64,000 nt of DNA, from the NCBI GenBank assembly GCA_964596985.1, contig CAZQWG010000005.1, positions 68,197-132,196 of the forward strand. The letters are read 5' to 3'. The notes beneath the pieces are model-generated. The model ran no database searches, was not told the DNA's origin, and saw only the letters and a program-made list of their open reading frames with translations. Shown here one piece after another: positions 36,682 through 44,166 of this stretch (the stretch's first letter is position 1; every line of letters begins with the position of its first letter). The DNA is from GCA-020345945 sp964596985 (GTDB lineage: Archaea; Thermoproteota; Bathyarchaeia; RBG-16-48-13; GCA-020345945). A program made the position numbers and the translations under genes.

Positions 36682-37365
36682 GTGAAGCGCGACTTAGGGC
36701 ACCGTATCGACCTGCATATGCATTCGATCCTCAGCGATGGATGTCTGATTCCCAGCGAGCTGGCTCGACGAGCGAGCGTCCTCGGTTACGAAGCTATCGC
36801 AATAACCGATCACGTAGACTCTTCAAATCTGGAAACGGTCGTATCCTCCATGGTTCCGGTCTCAAGAGACCTCAACAAAGACACGGACTTACTAGTGATC
36901 CCTGGAGTCGAGATCACCCATGTACCTGTCTCCATGATTGATAGGCTCGCTGAAAAAGCAAAGGAGCTCGGGGCACAGCTGGTTGTGGCTCACGGAGAAA
37001 CTCTGGTGGAACCAGTACTTCCCGGAACCAACCTCAGATCGCTTAGCTGTAACCTGATCGACATCCTTGCACACCCTGGACTGCTGACCGAGGAAGAAGC
37101 CAAGTTGGCTGAGAAAAACGATATCTATCTTGAGCTTTCATCACGACCAGGGCACTGCCTTACCAACGGTCACGTTGCTGAAATAGCGTCAAAGACAGGA
37201 GCGAAAATGATCCTGAATACAGACCTACACGCCCCTGAAGAACTCCTCACACAAGAACAGGCATATCGAATAGCGCTAGGAGCAGGACTCGACCGAGACG
37301 CCGCCGTCAAGGTGGTCAAAGACAATCCAAGAGAACTCGTACAGAGAGCTACAGAAAACCGCTAG
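36682..37365 (+). CDS. PHP-domain phosphatase, probable histidinol-phosphate phosphatase
   Basis: PHP proteins hydrolyse phosphates with a metal cluster. The 227-residue product has the metal motifs DLHMHSILSDG, ITDHVD, GVEITH, VAHGET and LAHPG, with NTDLHAP near the end. Its start (GTG) overlaps the ribosome site after hisI by spacing of 2 bases. Because hisB lacks a phosphatase domain and the gene is in the his operon, the histidinol-phosphatase role is a sensible inference, but not shown by sequence. Confidence 0.8.
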   Translation: MKRDLGHRIDLHMHSILSDGCLIPSELARRASVLGYEAIAITDHVDSSNLETVVSSMVPVSRDLNKDTDLLVIPGVEITHVPVSMIDRLAEKAKELGAQLVVAHGETLVEPVLPGTNLRSLSCNLIDILAHPGLLTEEEAKLAEKNDIYLELSSRPGHCLTNGHVAEIASKTGAKMILNTDLHAPEELLTQEQAYRIALGAGLDRDAAVKVVKDNPRELVQRATENR

Positions 37366-37402
37366 CAGTACACAAGGCACCTTCAAATCAATATTAAGTG
37401 GG

Positions 37403-38161
37403 GTGGAGAGATTGAGGATCGAAGAGTTTGTGACCTGCCCAAAGACCGAACTTCTCTACTGGCAAGATTCCTACCTAGCTTCGTTCACGTCTAAAGTCTT
37501 GAGATTCGAGCCCGACAAGAAGAAGCACGCATATGTGGTTTTGGACCAGACAGCTTTCCACCCCAAATCCGGTGGACAGCCCTCAGATAAAGGCAAGATC
37601 TTCGGTCCATCCGGAGAAATCCGGATCAAGAAGACAATGTTGGTTAAAGGGGTTGTCGTACACTGGGGAAAAATGACGCTTGGAGAAAGACTCGATGGGT
37701 CTGTGGAGGGGAGATTGGATTGGGATCTCAGACACCTGCTAATGAGGAGGCATACTGCAGGGCATCTGCTAGACTACTGCATCGAACTAGTAACCAGCAA
37801 TAGAGTCCAGACGACCGGGTCCTGGCTTGGAGAACCCTGCTGGGTTGGCTACACAGGCAAGCCTCCGCGCCAAGAACAAGTAGAGGAGATCGAGAGAATC
37901 GTCAACCAGAAAATCTTCGAGGGGAGACCTGTCATAACCGAGAAGGTTTCGAAACAGGAGGTGATGAGGAGGACCCCAAACGCGCCGAATATCGATCGAC
38001 TTCCAGATGATATCGAGCTACGTTTAGTCACAATTGAAGGGCAAACCCCAATACCTTGCGGCGGAACCCATGTGAAAGACATCTCTGAGATCAGAGGAGT
38101 AGGAATCACCAAGATTGAACCGGTAGATCAAGGATACAAACTCTATTATAGAATCTCTTGA
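37403..38161 (+). CDS. alaX: Alanyl-tRNA editing protein AlaX
   Basis: AlaX hydrolyses mischarged Ser- or Gly-tRNA-Ala. The 252-residue protein has an N-terminal beta domain (ALDQTAFHP-like VLDQTAFHPKSGGQPSDKG) and the zinc-binding editing core HTAGH and CGGTH. This is the medium (AlaX-M) size class. The start is GTG 37403; TTG 37412 is an alternative. It lies 38 bases after the PHP gene and may simply share the transcript. Confidence 0.9.
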   Translation: MERLRIEEFVTCPKTELLYWQDSYLASFTSKVLRFEPDKKKHAYVVLDQTAFHPKSGGQPSDKGKIFGPSGEIRIKKTMLVKGVVVHWGKMTLGERLDGSVEGRLDWDLRHLLMRRHTAGHLLDYCIELVTSNRVQTTGSWLGEPCWVGYTGKPPRQEQVEEIERIVNQKIFEGRPVITEKVSKQEVMRRTPNAPNIDRLPDDIELRLVTIEGQTPIPCGGTHVKDISEIRGVGITKIEPVDQGYKLYYRIS

Positions 38162-38170
38162 TCGGCTGAT

Positions 38171-38215
38171 CTCCCATAAAGTGTACCTATCCCTAAGAAT
38201 TCGAAAAATTGGATT
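38171..38215 (+). repeat. 45-bp dispersed element, copy 1
   Basis: This stretch matches 43902-43946: the right-hand 22 bases (TAAGAATTCGAAAAATTGG and ATT) are identical and the left half, CTCCC..AAGTG.AC.TAT, differs at about nine positions. Both copies are in intergenic DNA on the same strand. It may be a mobile-element end or a conserved regulatory or RNA element. Confidence 0.6.
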
Positions 38216-38348
38216 AGGTATTACCTCCATAGACCTGGGGAGTCAGGCAGCATGTTGATCGAGTTCCCTCTCTGGCGTAAAGGGATATGTTTCTCCGAAA
38301 TGCTTTTGATGTTATGGTCAGTGATTGGAAGATGAACAGGTGAGTTTG

Positions 38349-39269
38349 TTGCTTGTAACGAACAGAGAGTTGCTTGATAAAGCAAAGGTCAAGAAATACG
38401 CTGTTGGAGCTTTCAACCTAGGGAATCTTGAGTTCATACAAGCGATTGCTTTGGCTGCTGAAGAAGAGAGATCGCCGGCGATCGTAGCCGCTTCCGAGGG
38501 TGCAATGAAGTATTTTGGTCCCGAAAGCCTTGGAGCGATGGTAAGGATCTTTGCAAACAGGACAGATCTTCCCGTCTCCCTTCACCTTGACCACTGCAGG
38601 AACCCCGACAACATACTTGTTGCGCTGCGTGCGGGCTTCACATCCGTTATGATAGACGGATCTGCACTTGAGTTCCGAGATAACCTTAAGATCACAAAGA
38701 AAGTGGCGGAATTGGCTCATCCCGTGGGGGTGCCTGTCGAGGCAGAACTCGGGCATATCGAGAGCATAACCGAGGATATGAGCGAAAGAGACCGGGAAGC
38801 GTTATTGACCGACCCGAAAGAGGCAAAAGAATTCGTCGAAGCGACCGGAATAGACTCGCTTGCCGTCGCCATCGGTACCGCCCACGGGGCATACAAGTTC
38901 AAAGGAAAACCCAAACTGGCTTTCGATAGGCTGAAAGAGCTCTCGGAGGTCATAGACATTCCTCTGGTCCTGCATGGAGCGTCCGGTGTCTCCGAGGATG
39001 TGGTGAAACGCGGCGCGAAAGTAGGGGCTCAATGGAAAGGAGCGACAGGCGTACCGGACGAAGACATCAAAAAGGCAGTCCAACTCGGGATATGCAAGGT
39101 CAACATCGCCACCGACCTGCGGTTGGCATTCACTTGCAGGGTGAGAGAATACCTTCAGGAGCATCCCGAAACATTCAAGCAAGACGACTACTTAGGTGCT
39201 GGAAGGGATGCGGTAAAAGAAGCGATCAAAGGCAAGATGCGCCTATTCGGTAGCTCTGGCAAAGCATGA
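38349..39269 (+). CDS. Class II fructose-bisphosphate (or ketose) aldolase
   Basis: This zinc aldolase cleaves or makes a ketose bisphosphate. The TTG at 38349 is favoured over one at 38325: AGGTG at 38338-38342 is 6 bases upstream and the protein then reads MLVTNRELLDKAKVKKYAVG (with initiator Met), the family's normal start. Zinc and substrate motifs are HLDHCRN, EAELGHI, GTAHGAY, LHGASG and NIATD. The 306-residue length is usual. Most archaea use other aldolases in gluconeogenesis, so class II here may act on a sugar-catabolic ketose; the next gene is a dehydrogenase. Confidence 0.9.
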   Translation: MLVTNRELLDKAKVKKYAVGAFNLGNLEFIQAIALAAEEERSPAIVAASEGAMKYFGPESLGAMVRIFANRTDLPVSLHLDHCRNPDNILVALRAGFTSVMIDGSALEFRDNLKITKKVAELAHPVGVPVEAELGHIESITEDMSERDREALLTDPKEAKEFVEATGIDSLAVAIGTAHGAYKFKGKPKLAFDRLKELSEVIDIPLVLHGASGVSEDVVKRGAKVGAQWKGATGVPDEDIKKAVQLGICKVNIATDLRLAFTCRVREYLQEHPETFKQDDYLGAGRDAVKEAIKGKMRLFGSSGKA

Positions 39270-39356
39270 AGACCTCAGCGGTCTCTTTAACATCGGCGAG
39301 ACAACTAAACCTTACATAAGTAAACCCAACGTATCCTGCAATAGAGGTTAGATGTT

Positions 39357-40409
39357 TTGGTAGCAAGAAAGATGAATGCTGCCCTACTCTTCGAGAGGGA
39401 TAAATCTAAGATCAAACCCGGGGAACCAGTCACAGATCTTCGGGTCGTCGAGACCGACGTACCCGAGGTCGGGGAGAATGACCTACTCGTAAAGGTAAGG
39501 GCGTGCTCTGTCTGCCCTACAGACTACAGGAAATACATGACCGGAAACCACGGGGTTCTCCAGTGGCCTTTCAACCCTGGACATGAGTGGACCGGCGATA
39601 TAGTAGAAGTCGGGAATGCCGTCAGCAAATTCAAGGTGGGTCAAAGGATCAAAGGAGCTGGTTTCACAGGATACGCCGAATACGCCAAGATCGAAGGAAA
39701 ACTCCGTATACATCCCCGGTTTGGGGCGATGCTTCCTTTCGCCTCGGTCTTCGAACTCCCCTCGAATGTTGACTACGAATCTGGAGCTATTTCGATGCCC
39801 CTCGCCGAATGCATGTTCAGCGTACTGTACGTCCTCAACGTCAAGATGTACGACAACGTCGTAGTGATAGGTGCAGGACCGATGGGCGCAATGCATGTCA
39901 TGGTCGCTCACGCCGCTGGGGCAACCGTGTTTGTAAGCGAGCTACTTGAACACCGACTCAAACTTGCAAAAGAACTCGGGGCCGACTACATCGTTAATCC
40001 AAACGATGAGGACCCTGTAGAATTCGTCAAGGACCATACCGGCGGGCAGGGGGCAGATTCGGTTATATGCTCCATAGCTCATCCCCGAATAATAGAGCAA
40101 GGACTCCAGATGGCAAAGCCGAAGGGTATCGTCAACATATTTGGAGGAGCCACTGCAGACACGAAACTGGATTTCAACCCCAACCTCATACATTACGGAT
40201 CGCGTATACTCACAGCCAGCCAAGGGCAAGGAGGCAGATACGACCTGAACTGGAAGGCGCTCAAGATGATCAGCGACGGGAAGGCTCCTGTTAAGAAGAT
40301 AGTCACCGGGAGGTACCCGCTCGATGAGGCACTCGAAGCCCTCAAACACGTCGGGTCAAAGAAAGGGATGAAGGCAATCATCTACCCTTACCCCGAAGAC
40401 ATTTCCTAG
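39357..40409 (+). CDS. Zinc-dependent MDR alcohol/sugar dehydrogenase
   Basis: The 350-residue medium-chain dehydrogenase has the catalytic zinc Cys in CSVCPTDYRKY near residue 52, GHEW with a following glycine for the second ligand, and a Rossmann motif VVIGAGPMGAMH near 165. The four-cysteine structural zinc lobe is absent. It starts at a TTG 87 bases after the aldolase gene and likely belongs to the same sugar or polyol route; substrate cannot be told. Confidence 0.85.
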   Translation: MVARKMNAALLFERDKSKIKPGEPVTDLRVVETDVPEVGENDLLVKVRACSVCPTDYRKYMTGNHGVLQWPFNPGHEWTGDIVEVGNAVSKFKVGQRIKGAGFTGYAEYAKIEGKLRIHPRFGAMLPFASVFELPSNVDYESGAISMPLAECMFSVLYVLNVKMYDNVVVIGAGPMGAMHVMVAHAAGATVFVSELLEHRLKLAKELGADYIVNPNDEDPVEFVKDHTGGQGADSVICSIAHPRIIEQGLQMAKPKGIVNIFGGATADTKLDFNPNLIHYGSRILTASQGQGGRYDLNWKALKMISDGKAPVKKIVTGRYPLDEALEALKHVGSKKGMKAIIYPYPEDIS

Positions 40410-40434
40410 TCAATACATAGGAACTGACAGGAGG

Positions 40435-41448
40435 GTGTCGGCATTACCTCCGTGCGATAGTGACCAGCCTTGCGACTGGGAGCACGAGCTTCTCGCCAGT
40501 CATCGCTGGGGTCGGCTGGGAAAGTGGTTGCCTGAGCAACAGGCATCACCATACAATGAAAGAATATCTGATGAGCATGCTCGACTCAGGGAGCTATGGG
40601 AGAAGGCTCAGCCGTTAAGTCAATCGCATGAAGGCGTGTTGCGCGCCATTATTGCACTCGAGATCTGCAATTGGAATCTGGAGGAAAGCATATTGAGCTT
40701 GTGTAAGGCGATCGGAGGGAAGGCAGCACCTGAGCTGAGGATCGGTCATGGAGCTTCGATTACGGAGGACCGTTGGAGGAAGGTTTGGGCCTATTACCTC
40801 ACCTTGCAGACGTGGCTGCCGAGTGGGACGAGGGTTACTGGGTACCACGCGCCCCTCAAGATCTGCGACCCCGATGGTGAGGTGCAGAATCATGTCTTGG
40901 GGATGTTAGGGGAGAGCACTGAGCTCAAGCGGCTATACGTTGAACGTTTCTGTATGAATCTTGAGAATTGGCTGGGCGGTTTCTATCCGGAGGGATCGCC
41001 CCAGCTGAAAGCCTATGAGGCAGCGGTCACAAAGCTGGATGATGAGATCTCCAAGCTCGACCCTGAGCCCGAGATACTCGAGTGGATGAAGCTGGATGGG
41101 GAGAAAGGGTGGATCGAGATCTGCCATCATAAGGTGTTCCGACGCTTCGACATCAACATCTCTAGTATCGGTGCCGGGAAGTGGCGTGGAGCCATGCCGC
41201 GGAGGGGGATCGACGGTTTGGAACGGGCTGAAACACTCGAGAAGTACCTATTCCCGATAGAAGCCTGGACCGAGGGATTAGACGCCTCTGATAGTGCACC
41301 AGACCTACCGCTTTACCGTAGGATTCACGATTTCCTAGGCGAACAAGATGATGCCAAGCTGTTCCTTGCGTCGTTACTCGTCTCTCTTCTCCGTGCCCAA
41401 CAGTTAGCCGCCAGAAAACGGGCAGAAAACAGAAAAAAGGAGTCGTAA
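40435..41448 (+). CDS. Unknown 337-residue soluble protein
   Basis: I do not recognise this protein. It is predominantly helical, with Trp- and Leu-rich stretches (WEHELLASHRWGRLGKWL, ILEWMKLDGEKGWIEICHHK), no membrane segment and a basic, Arg/Lys-rich tail (AARKRAENRKK). The GTG start at 40435 lies inside a purine run (CAGGAGG), so the exact start is uncertain. Codon choice looks richer in GAG and CTG than in the flanking genes, which could mean acquisition. It is 25 bases after the dehydrogenase. Confidence 0.6.
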   Translation: MSALPPCDSDQPCDWEHELLASHRWGRLGKWLPEQQASPYNERISDEHARLRELWEKAQPLSQSHEGVLRAIIALEICNWNLEESILSLCKAIGGKAAPELRIGHGASITEDRWRKVWAYYLTLQTWLPSGTRVTGYHAPLKICDPDGEVQNHVLGMLGESTELKRLYVERFCMNLENWLGGFYPEGSPQLKAYEAAVTKLDDEISKLDPEPEILEWMKLDGEKGWIEICHHKVFRRFDINISSIGAGKWRGAMPRRGIDGLERAETLEKYLFPIEAWTEGLDASDSAPDLPLYRRIHDFLGEQDDAKLFLASLLVSLLRAQQLAARKRAENRKKES

Positions 41449-41749
41449 AGATGTGATGCTTTCTGTCTCAGCCTCATGCCTATTATAGGAAACTGTCTAC
41501 TACGTTGAGCTACCTTATATCCGCTGTCAGTTTTCGCTTGCGCTATCTGGGGGCTGTCCGTCTTCTTGGATGGTTATATGTAGGATTCTGCGAAATGCTG
41601 GGCTTGAACTAGCACGTCAAGCCTTCCAGCATGTAGTTCTGACCGGGAATTTGTAACAATGATCCGAGATAACCTGAGACCTAGCGGGGCTCCCTCTGCA
41701 GAATCCTTATTTTCTCCCTGAAAGAGAATAATCTGTAGGGTGAGGAAGA
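41449..41749. other. Intergenic region with imperfect hairpin
   Basis: About 300 bases without a coding frame I can support. The main structure is the hairpin at 41595-41632. TATA-like CTTATTTTC near 41707 may drive the CBS protein gene at 41750. Confidence 0.4.
41595..41632 (+). repeat. Imperfect 13-bp inverted repeat with 3-base bulge
   Basis: ATGCTGG with CCAGCAT (7 pairs) and GCTTGA with TCAAGC (6 pairs) form one stem, interrupted by an unpaired CTT on the 3' side, with a 9-base loop. It may be part of a small RNA or a binding site. Confidence 0.4.
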
Positions 41750-42565
41750 ATGTCGAATTCTCTCAAGAGAGAGTTTCCTAGCGTCAGTCAAAGGGCCTAT
41801 CTAGGATACAAGAAGTATGTCCATGTTTATGACATTATGAGTAGAAATGTCTTGACCATATCCCCTGACGCCACGATGGCTGAAGCGGCTAAACTCATGG
41901 GGGATAGACACGTGGGAAGCCTCGTAGTGGTGGATGCGGGAAAAGCATCAGGAATCGTCACCGAAAGAGATCTGGTGAGCGGTGTACTCGCGGGCGGAAT
42001 GGACCCGAAGAGAATCAAGGTTCGGGACTGTATGTCCCGAGGACTTTTCACTGTGAGACCGATTGCCACAGCGAAAGAAGCCGCGCAAGAAATGATGAGA
42101 AAGAAGGGGCGTCTCGTTGTCACGGAACAAGGTCAAGTAGTCGGGATCGTAACAGCAGCAGACCTGATCAAAACCCTTCCGGACACGGAGAAAGCAGGAT
42201 TGGTTGACGACATAATGACCAAACCCGTAGTTGTAGTGAAGCCTGAGGAGACCATTTCAGCGGTCGTACGGATAATGGGGGAGAAAAGAATCGGGAGCGT
42301 TCTGGTCGGGACGGATGGAACGTCGAGCGCAATATTCACCGAGAGAGACTTGATATCCAACATTCTCGCAGAGGAGGTCTCGATGGAATCCCCTGTCTCA
42401 GACTTTTCTTCGAAGCCGCTGATAACTATTGCACTAGGATCGAGCGTGGGCGAGGCAGCCGAACTCATGGCAGAAAAACATGTGAGACGGCTTCCTGTGA
42501 AGAAAAGCGGTAAACTTGTCGGGATCATCACCGCTAGAGATCTGGTGGAAGCATACTCGAAATAG
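41750..42565 (+). CDS. Four-CBS-domain protein
   Basis: The 271-residue protein is built of four CBS repeats, each with the hydrophobic pattern ending G-I-V/I-T-x-x-D-L (SGIVTERDL, VGIVTAADL, SAIFTERDL, VGIITARDL). CBS pairs bind adenine nucleotides or S-adenosyl compounds and sense energy state. There is no attached enzyme domain. A second, larger CBS protein follows on the same strand, 173 bases later. Confidence 0.9.
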   Translation: MSNSLKREFPSVSQRAYLGYKKYVHVYDIMSRNVLTISPDATMAEAAKLMGDRHVGSLVVVDAGKASGIVTERDLVSGVLAGGMDPKRIKVRDCMSRGLFTVRPIATAKEAAQEMMRKKGRLVVTEQGQVVGIVTAADLIKTLPDTEKAGLVDDIMTKPVVVVKPEETISAVVRIMGEKRIGSVLVGTDGTSSAIFTERDLISNILAEEVSMESPVSDFSSKPLITIALGSSVGEAAELMAEKHVRRLPVKKSGKLVGIITARDLVEAYSK

Positions 42566-42738
42566 GATAGACTCGAAGGAGTTCTTGGGCTGACCAAAGT
42601 CGTATGCGTTTTCCAGAATAACCCAGACTTGCCCTGGGAACTGGTCTGCCCCGCCTTCGTTGTAGCTATGTTTAAGAAGGGCGTTCTCAGGAGGATCTTT
42701 CCCATATTGGTTGATTCCTTGCTTGAGCGGGGATTGCG

Positions 42739-43851
42739 ATGGTTTCGCTTGAACAACTGAGGTCTGTAAGGATAGAGAGTCTAACCACAGAAGCCTTTCT
42801 TCTCTCGGATAATTCTCCGATATCCAAGATCATAGGAAGGATGAGGGACCTAGATGTGTACGAGGTCTTCATCGATTCGGGAGAAAGAGTCGGTATCGTC
42901 AATGTGAGATCGATCTTGGAAGCCACCGACATATCATCGACCAAGGCTGGGTCACTTGCCATATTCGCTCCCAGAGTCTCGGAAACAGACACCGTCGGGA
43001 AAGTCGCCGAGTTAATGAGTAAACACCGCCTGAGAAGCCTTCCTGTCTGGGAAAATGGAAAAACGGTACGTCAGATCAACGCCTTGACCATAATGCGTTC
43101 GCTGGTCGACTGCCTCCCAGATAGCGTGAAGGCTAACCATATGATGACTAGGGACCCGACAACGATCATGAAGACATTCTCTGCCTCAAAGGCGAGAAAC
43201 CTGATGATTCGCAGAAGGATAGACCACCTTCCGGTCGTTGAGGGAAAAACCCCTACAGGTATGCTAACCTCAAGTCACCTAATCTTCTACCTAACGCCTA
43301 GAGAGCGCCTCGGGAGTACCGATAGAACAGGAGAGACCTTGAGGCGACTCAGATTTCCCGTAAAGGAGATAATGGATACTGAGATCGAGATGAGTGCTCT
43401 GAACGAGCCCGCAGTTAACATACTCAAAGAGATGCTGAAGCTTCGGAATACCTATTCGCTGGTAGGGTTGTGGGGAGAGCTACAAGGCATAGCGACCTAT
43501 AGGGATTTCATGAAGCTACTCGAAGTCCGTGAACCATCCGGCGAGGTGGCGGTTCGCATACTCGGATTGCCCGACGACCCATTCGAATCCGAAGTAGTGA
43601 AGACCAAGTTCACGCGGGCGGTTTCACTACTTCGCCGCGCCTATCCCAGGATATCGGAAGCCCGGGCAACGATCAAGACGTCCTCTTTCGGTGCCCGTCG
43701 AGGGAGGAAGCTCTACGAGGTGACCGTGACCATAAAAAACCCCCGGGACCTATTCACCTACTCGGAGAAGGGATGGGACCTACCTAACATCTTTGATGTT
43801 CTCTCTGACCGAATGAAACGTCTCCTAACCCAAAAGAAGCGTCGCAGATGA
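42739..43851 (+). CDS. CBS-domain protein with C-terminal S30AE/HPF-like domain
   Basis: The N-terminal 270 or so residues form CBS-type repeats (VYEVFIDSGERVGIVN, RSLPVWENG, HLPVVEGKTPTGMLT and YSLVGLWGELQGIAT). The last 95 residues are different: KFTRAVSLLRRAYPRISEAR, then YEVTVTIKNPRDLFTYSEKG, then IFDVLSDRMKRLLTQKKRRR (with initial W-D-L-P-N) resemble the beta-alpha-beta-beta-beta-alpha S30AE fold of ribosome hibernation factors, with a basic end. An energy-sensing ribosome-inactivating factor is inferred. Start is ATG 42739. Confidence 0.75.
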   Translation: MVSLEQLRSVRIESLTTEAFLLSDNSPISKIIGRMRDLDVYEVFIDSGERVGIVNVRSILEATDISSTKAGSLAIFAPRVSETDTVGKVAELMSKHRLRSLPVWENGKTVRQINALTIMRSLVDCLPDSVKANHMMTRDPTTIMKTFSASKARNLMIRRRIDHLPVVEGKTPTGMLTSSHLIFYLTPRERLGSTDRTGETLRRLRFPVKEIMDTEIEMSALNEPAVNILKEMLKLRNTYSLVGLWGELQGIATYRDFMKLLEVREPSGEVAVRILGLPDDPFESEVVKTKFTRAVSLLRRAYPRISEARATIKTSSFGARRGRKLYEVTVTIKNPRDLFTYSEKGWDLPNIFDVLSDRMKRLLTQKKRRR

Positions 43852-43901
43852 ATCCCGACCTCGAAAACACGTGAGAACGAGAAGCTCCGAGGCTCCAGGA
43901 T

Positions 43902-43946
43902 CTCCCGTTAAGTGGACGTATCGATAAGAATTCGAAAAATTGGATT
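43902..43946 (+). repeat. 45-bp dispersed element, copy 2
   Basis: It matches copy 1 at 38171-38215; the rightmost 22 bases are identical. It lies 50 bases after the CBS-S30AE gene. The remaining intergenic space to 44166 holds no supported gene. Confidence 0.6.
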
Positions 43947-44166
43947 CGTGCAACAGAGGGATGGCTGTAGTACCATCAGTAGGGAGACGAGGTCCAATAA
44001 TGAAAACACCAAGAACATTGACCAGTAGATGTAGACCTCGGAGAGATCGAACAGAGATTGCCGTACGAGTCAAAGAAAGATGTTTCGTAAATCATTGGAG
44101 AGGCGCCCTCGCTGCCCCCTCTCTATGATGATCCATGCTTCTTAGGGGTACTTTGTGACTGGAGGA
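43947..44166. other. Intergenic, possible remnant
   Basis: No protein family is recognisable. A 62-codon open frame (TTG at 43940) begins inside the 45-bp element and has no ribosome site; it may be a relic or chance. The AOR gene ends here from the other strand. Confidence 0.3.

Noticed and set aside
44126..44160. A possible C/D-box RNA (ATGATGA near 44126)
   Set aside because: No matching CTGA D box at the right distance and no D'/C' pair.
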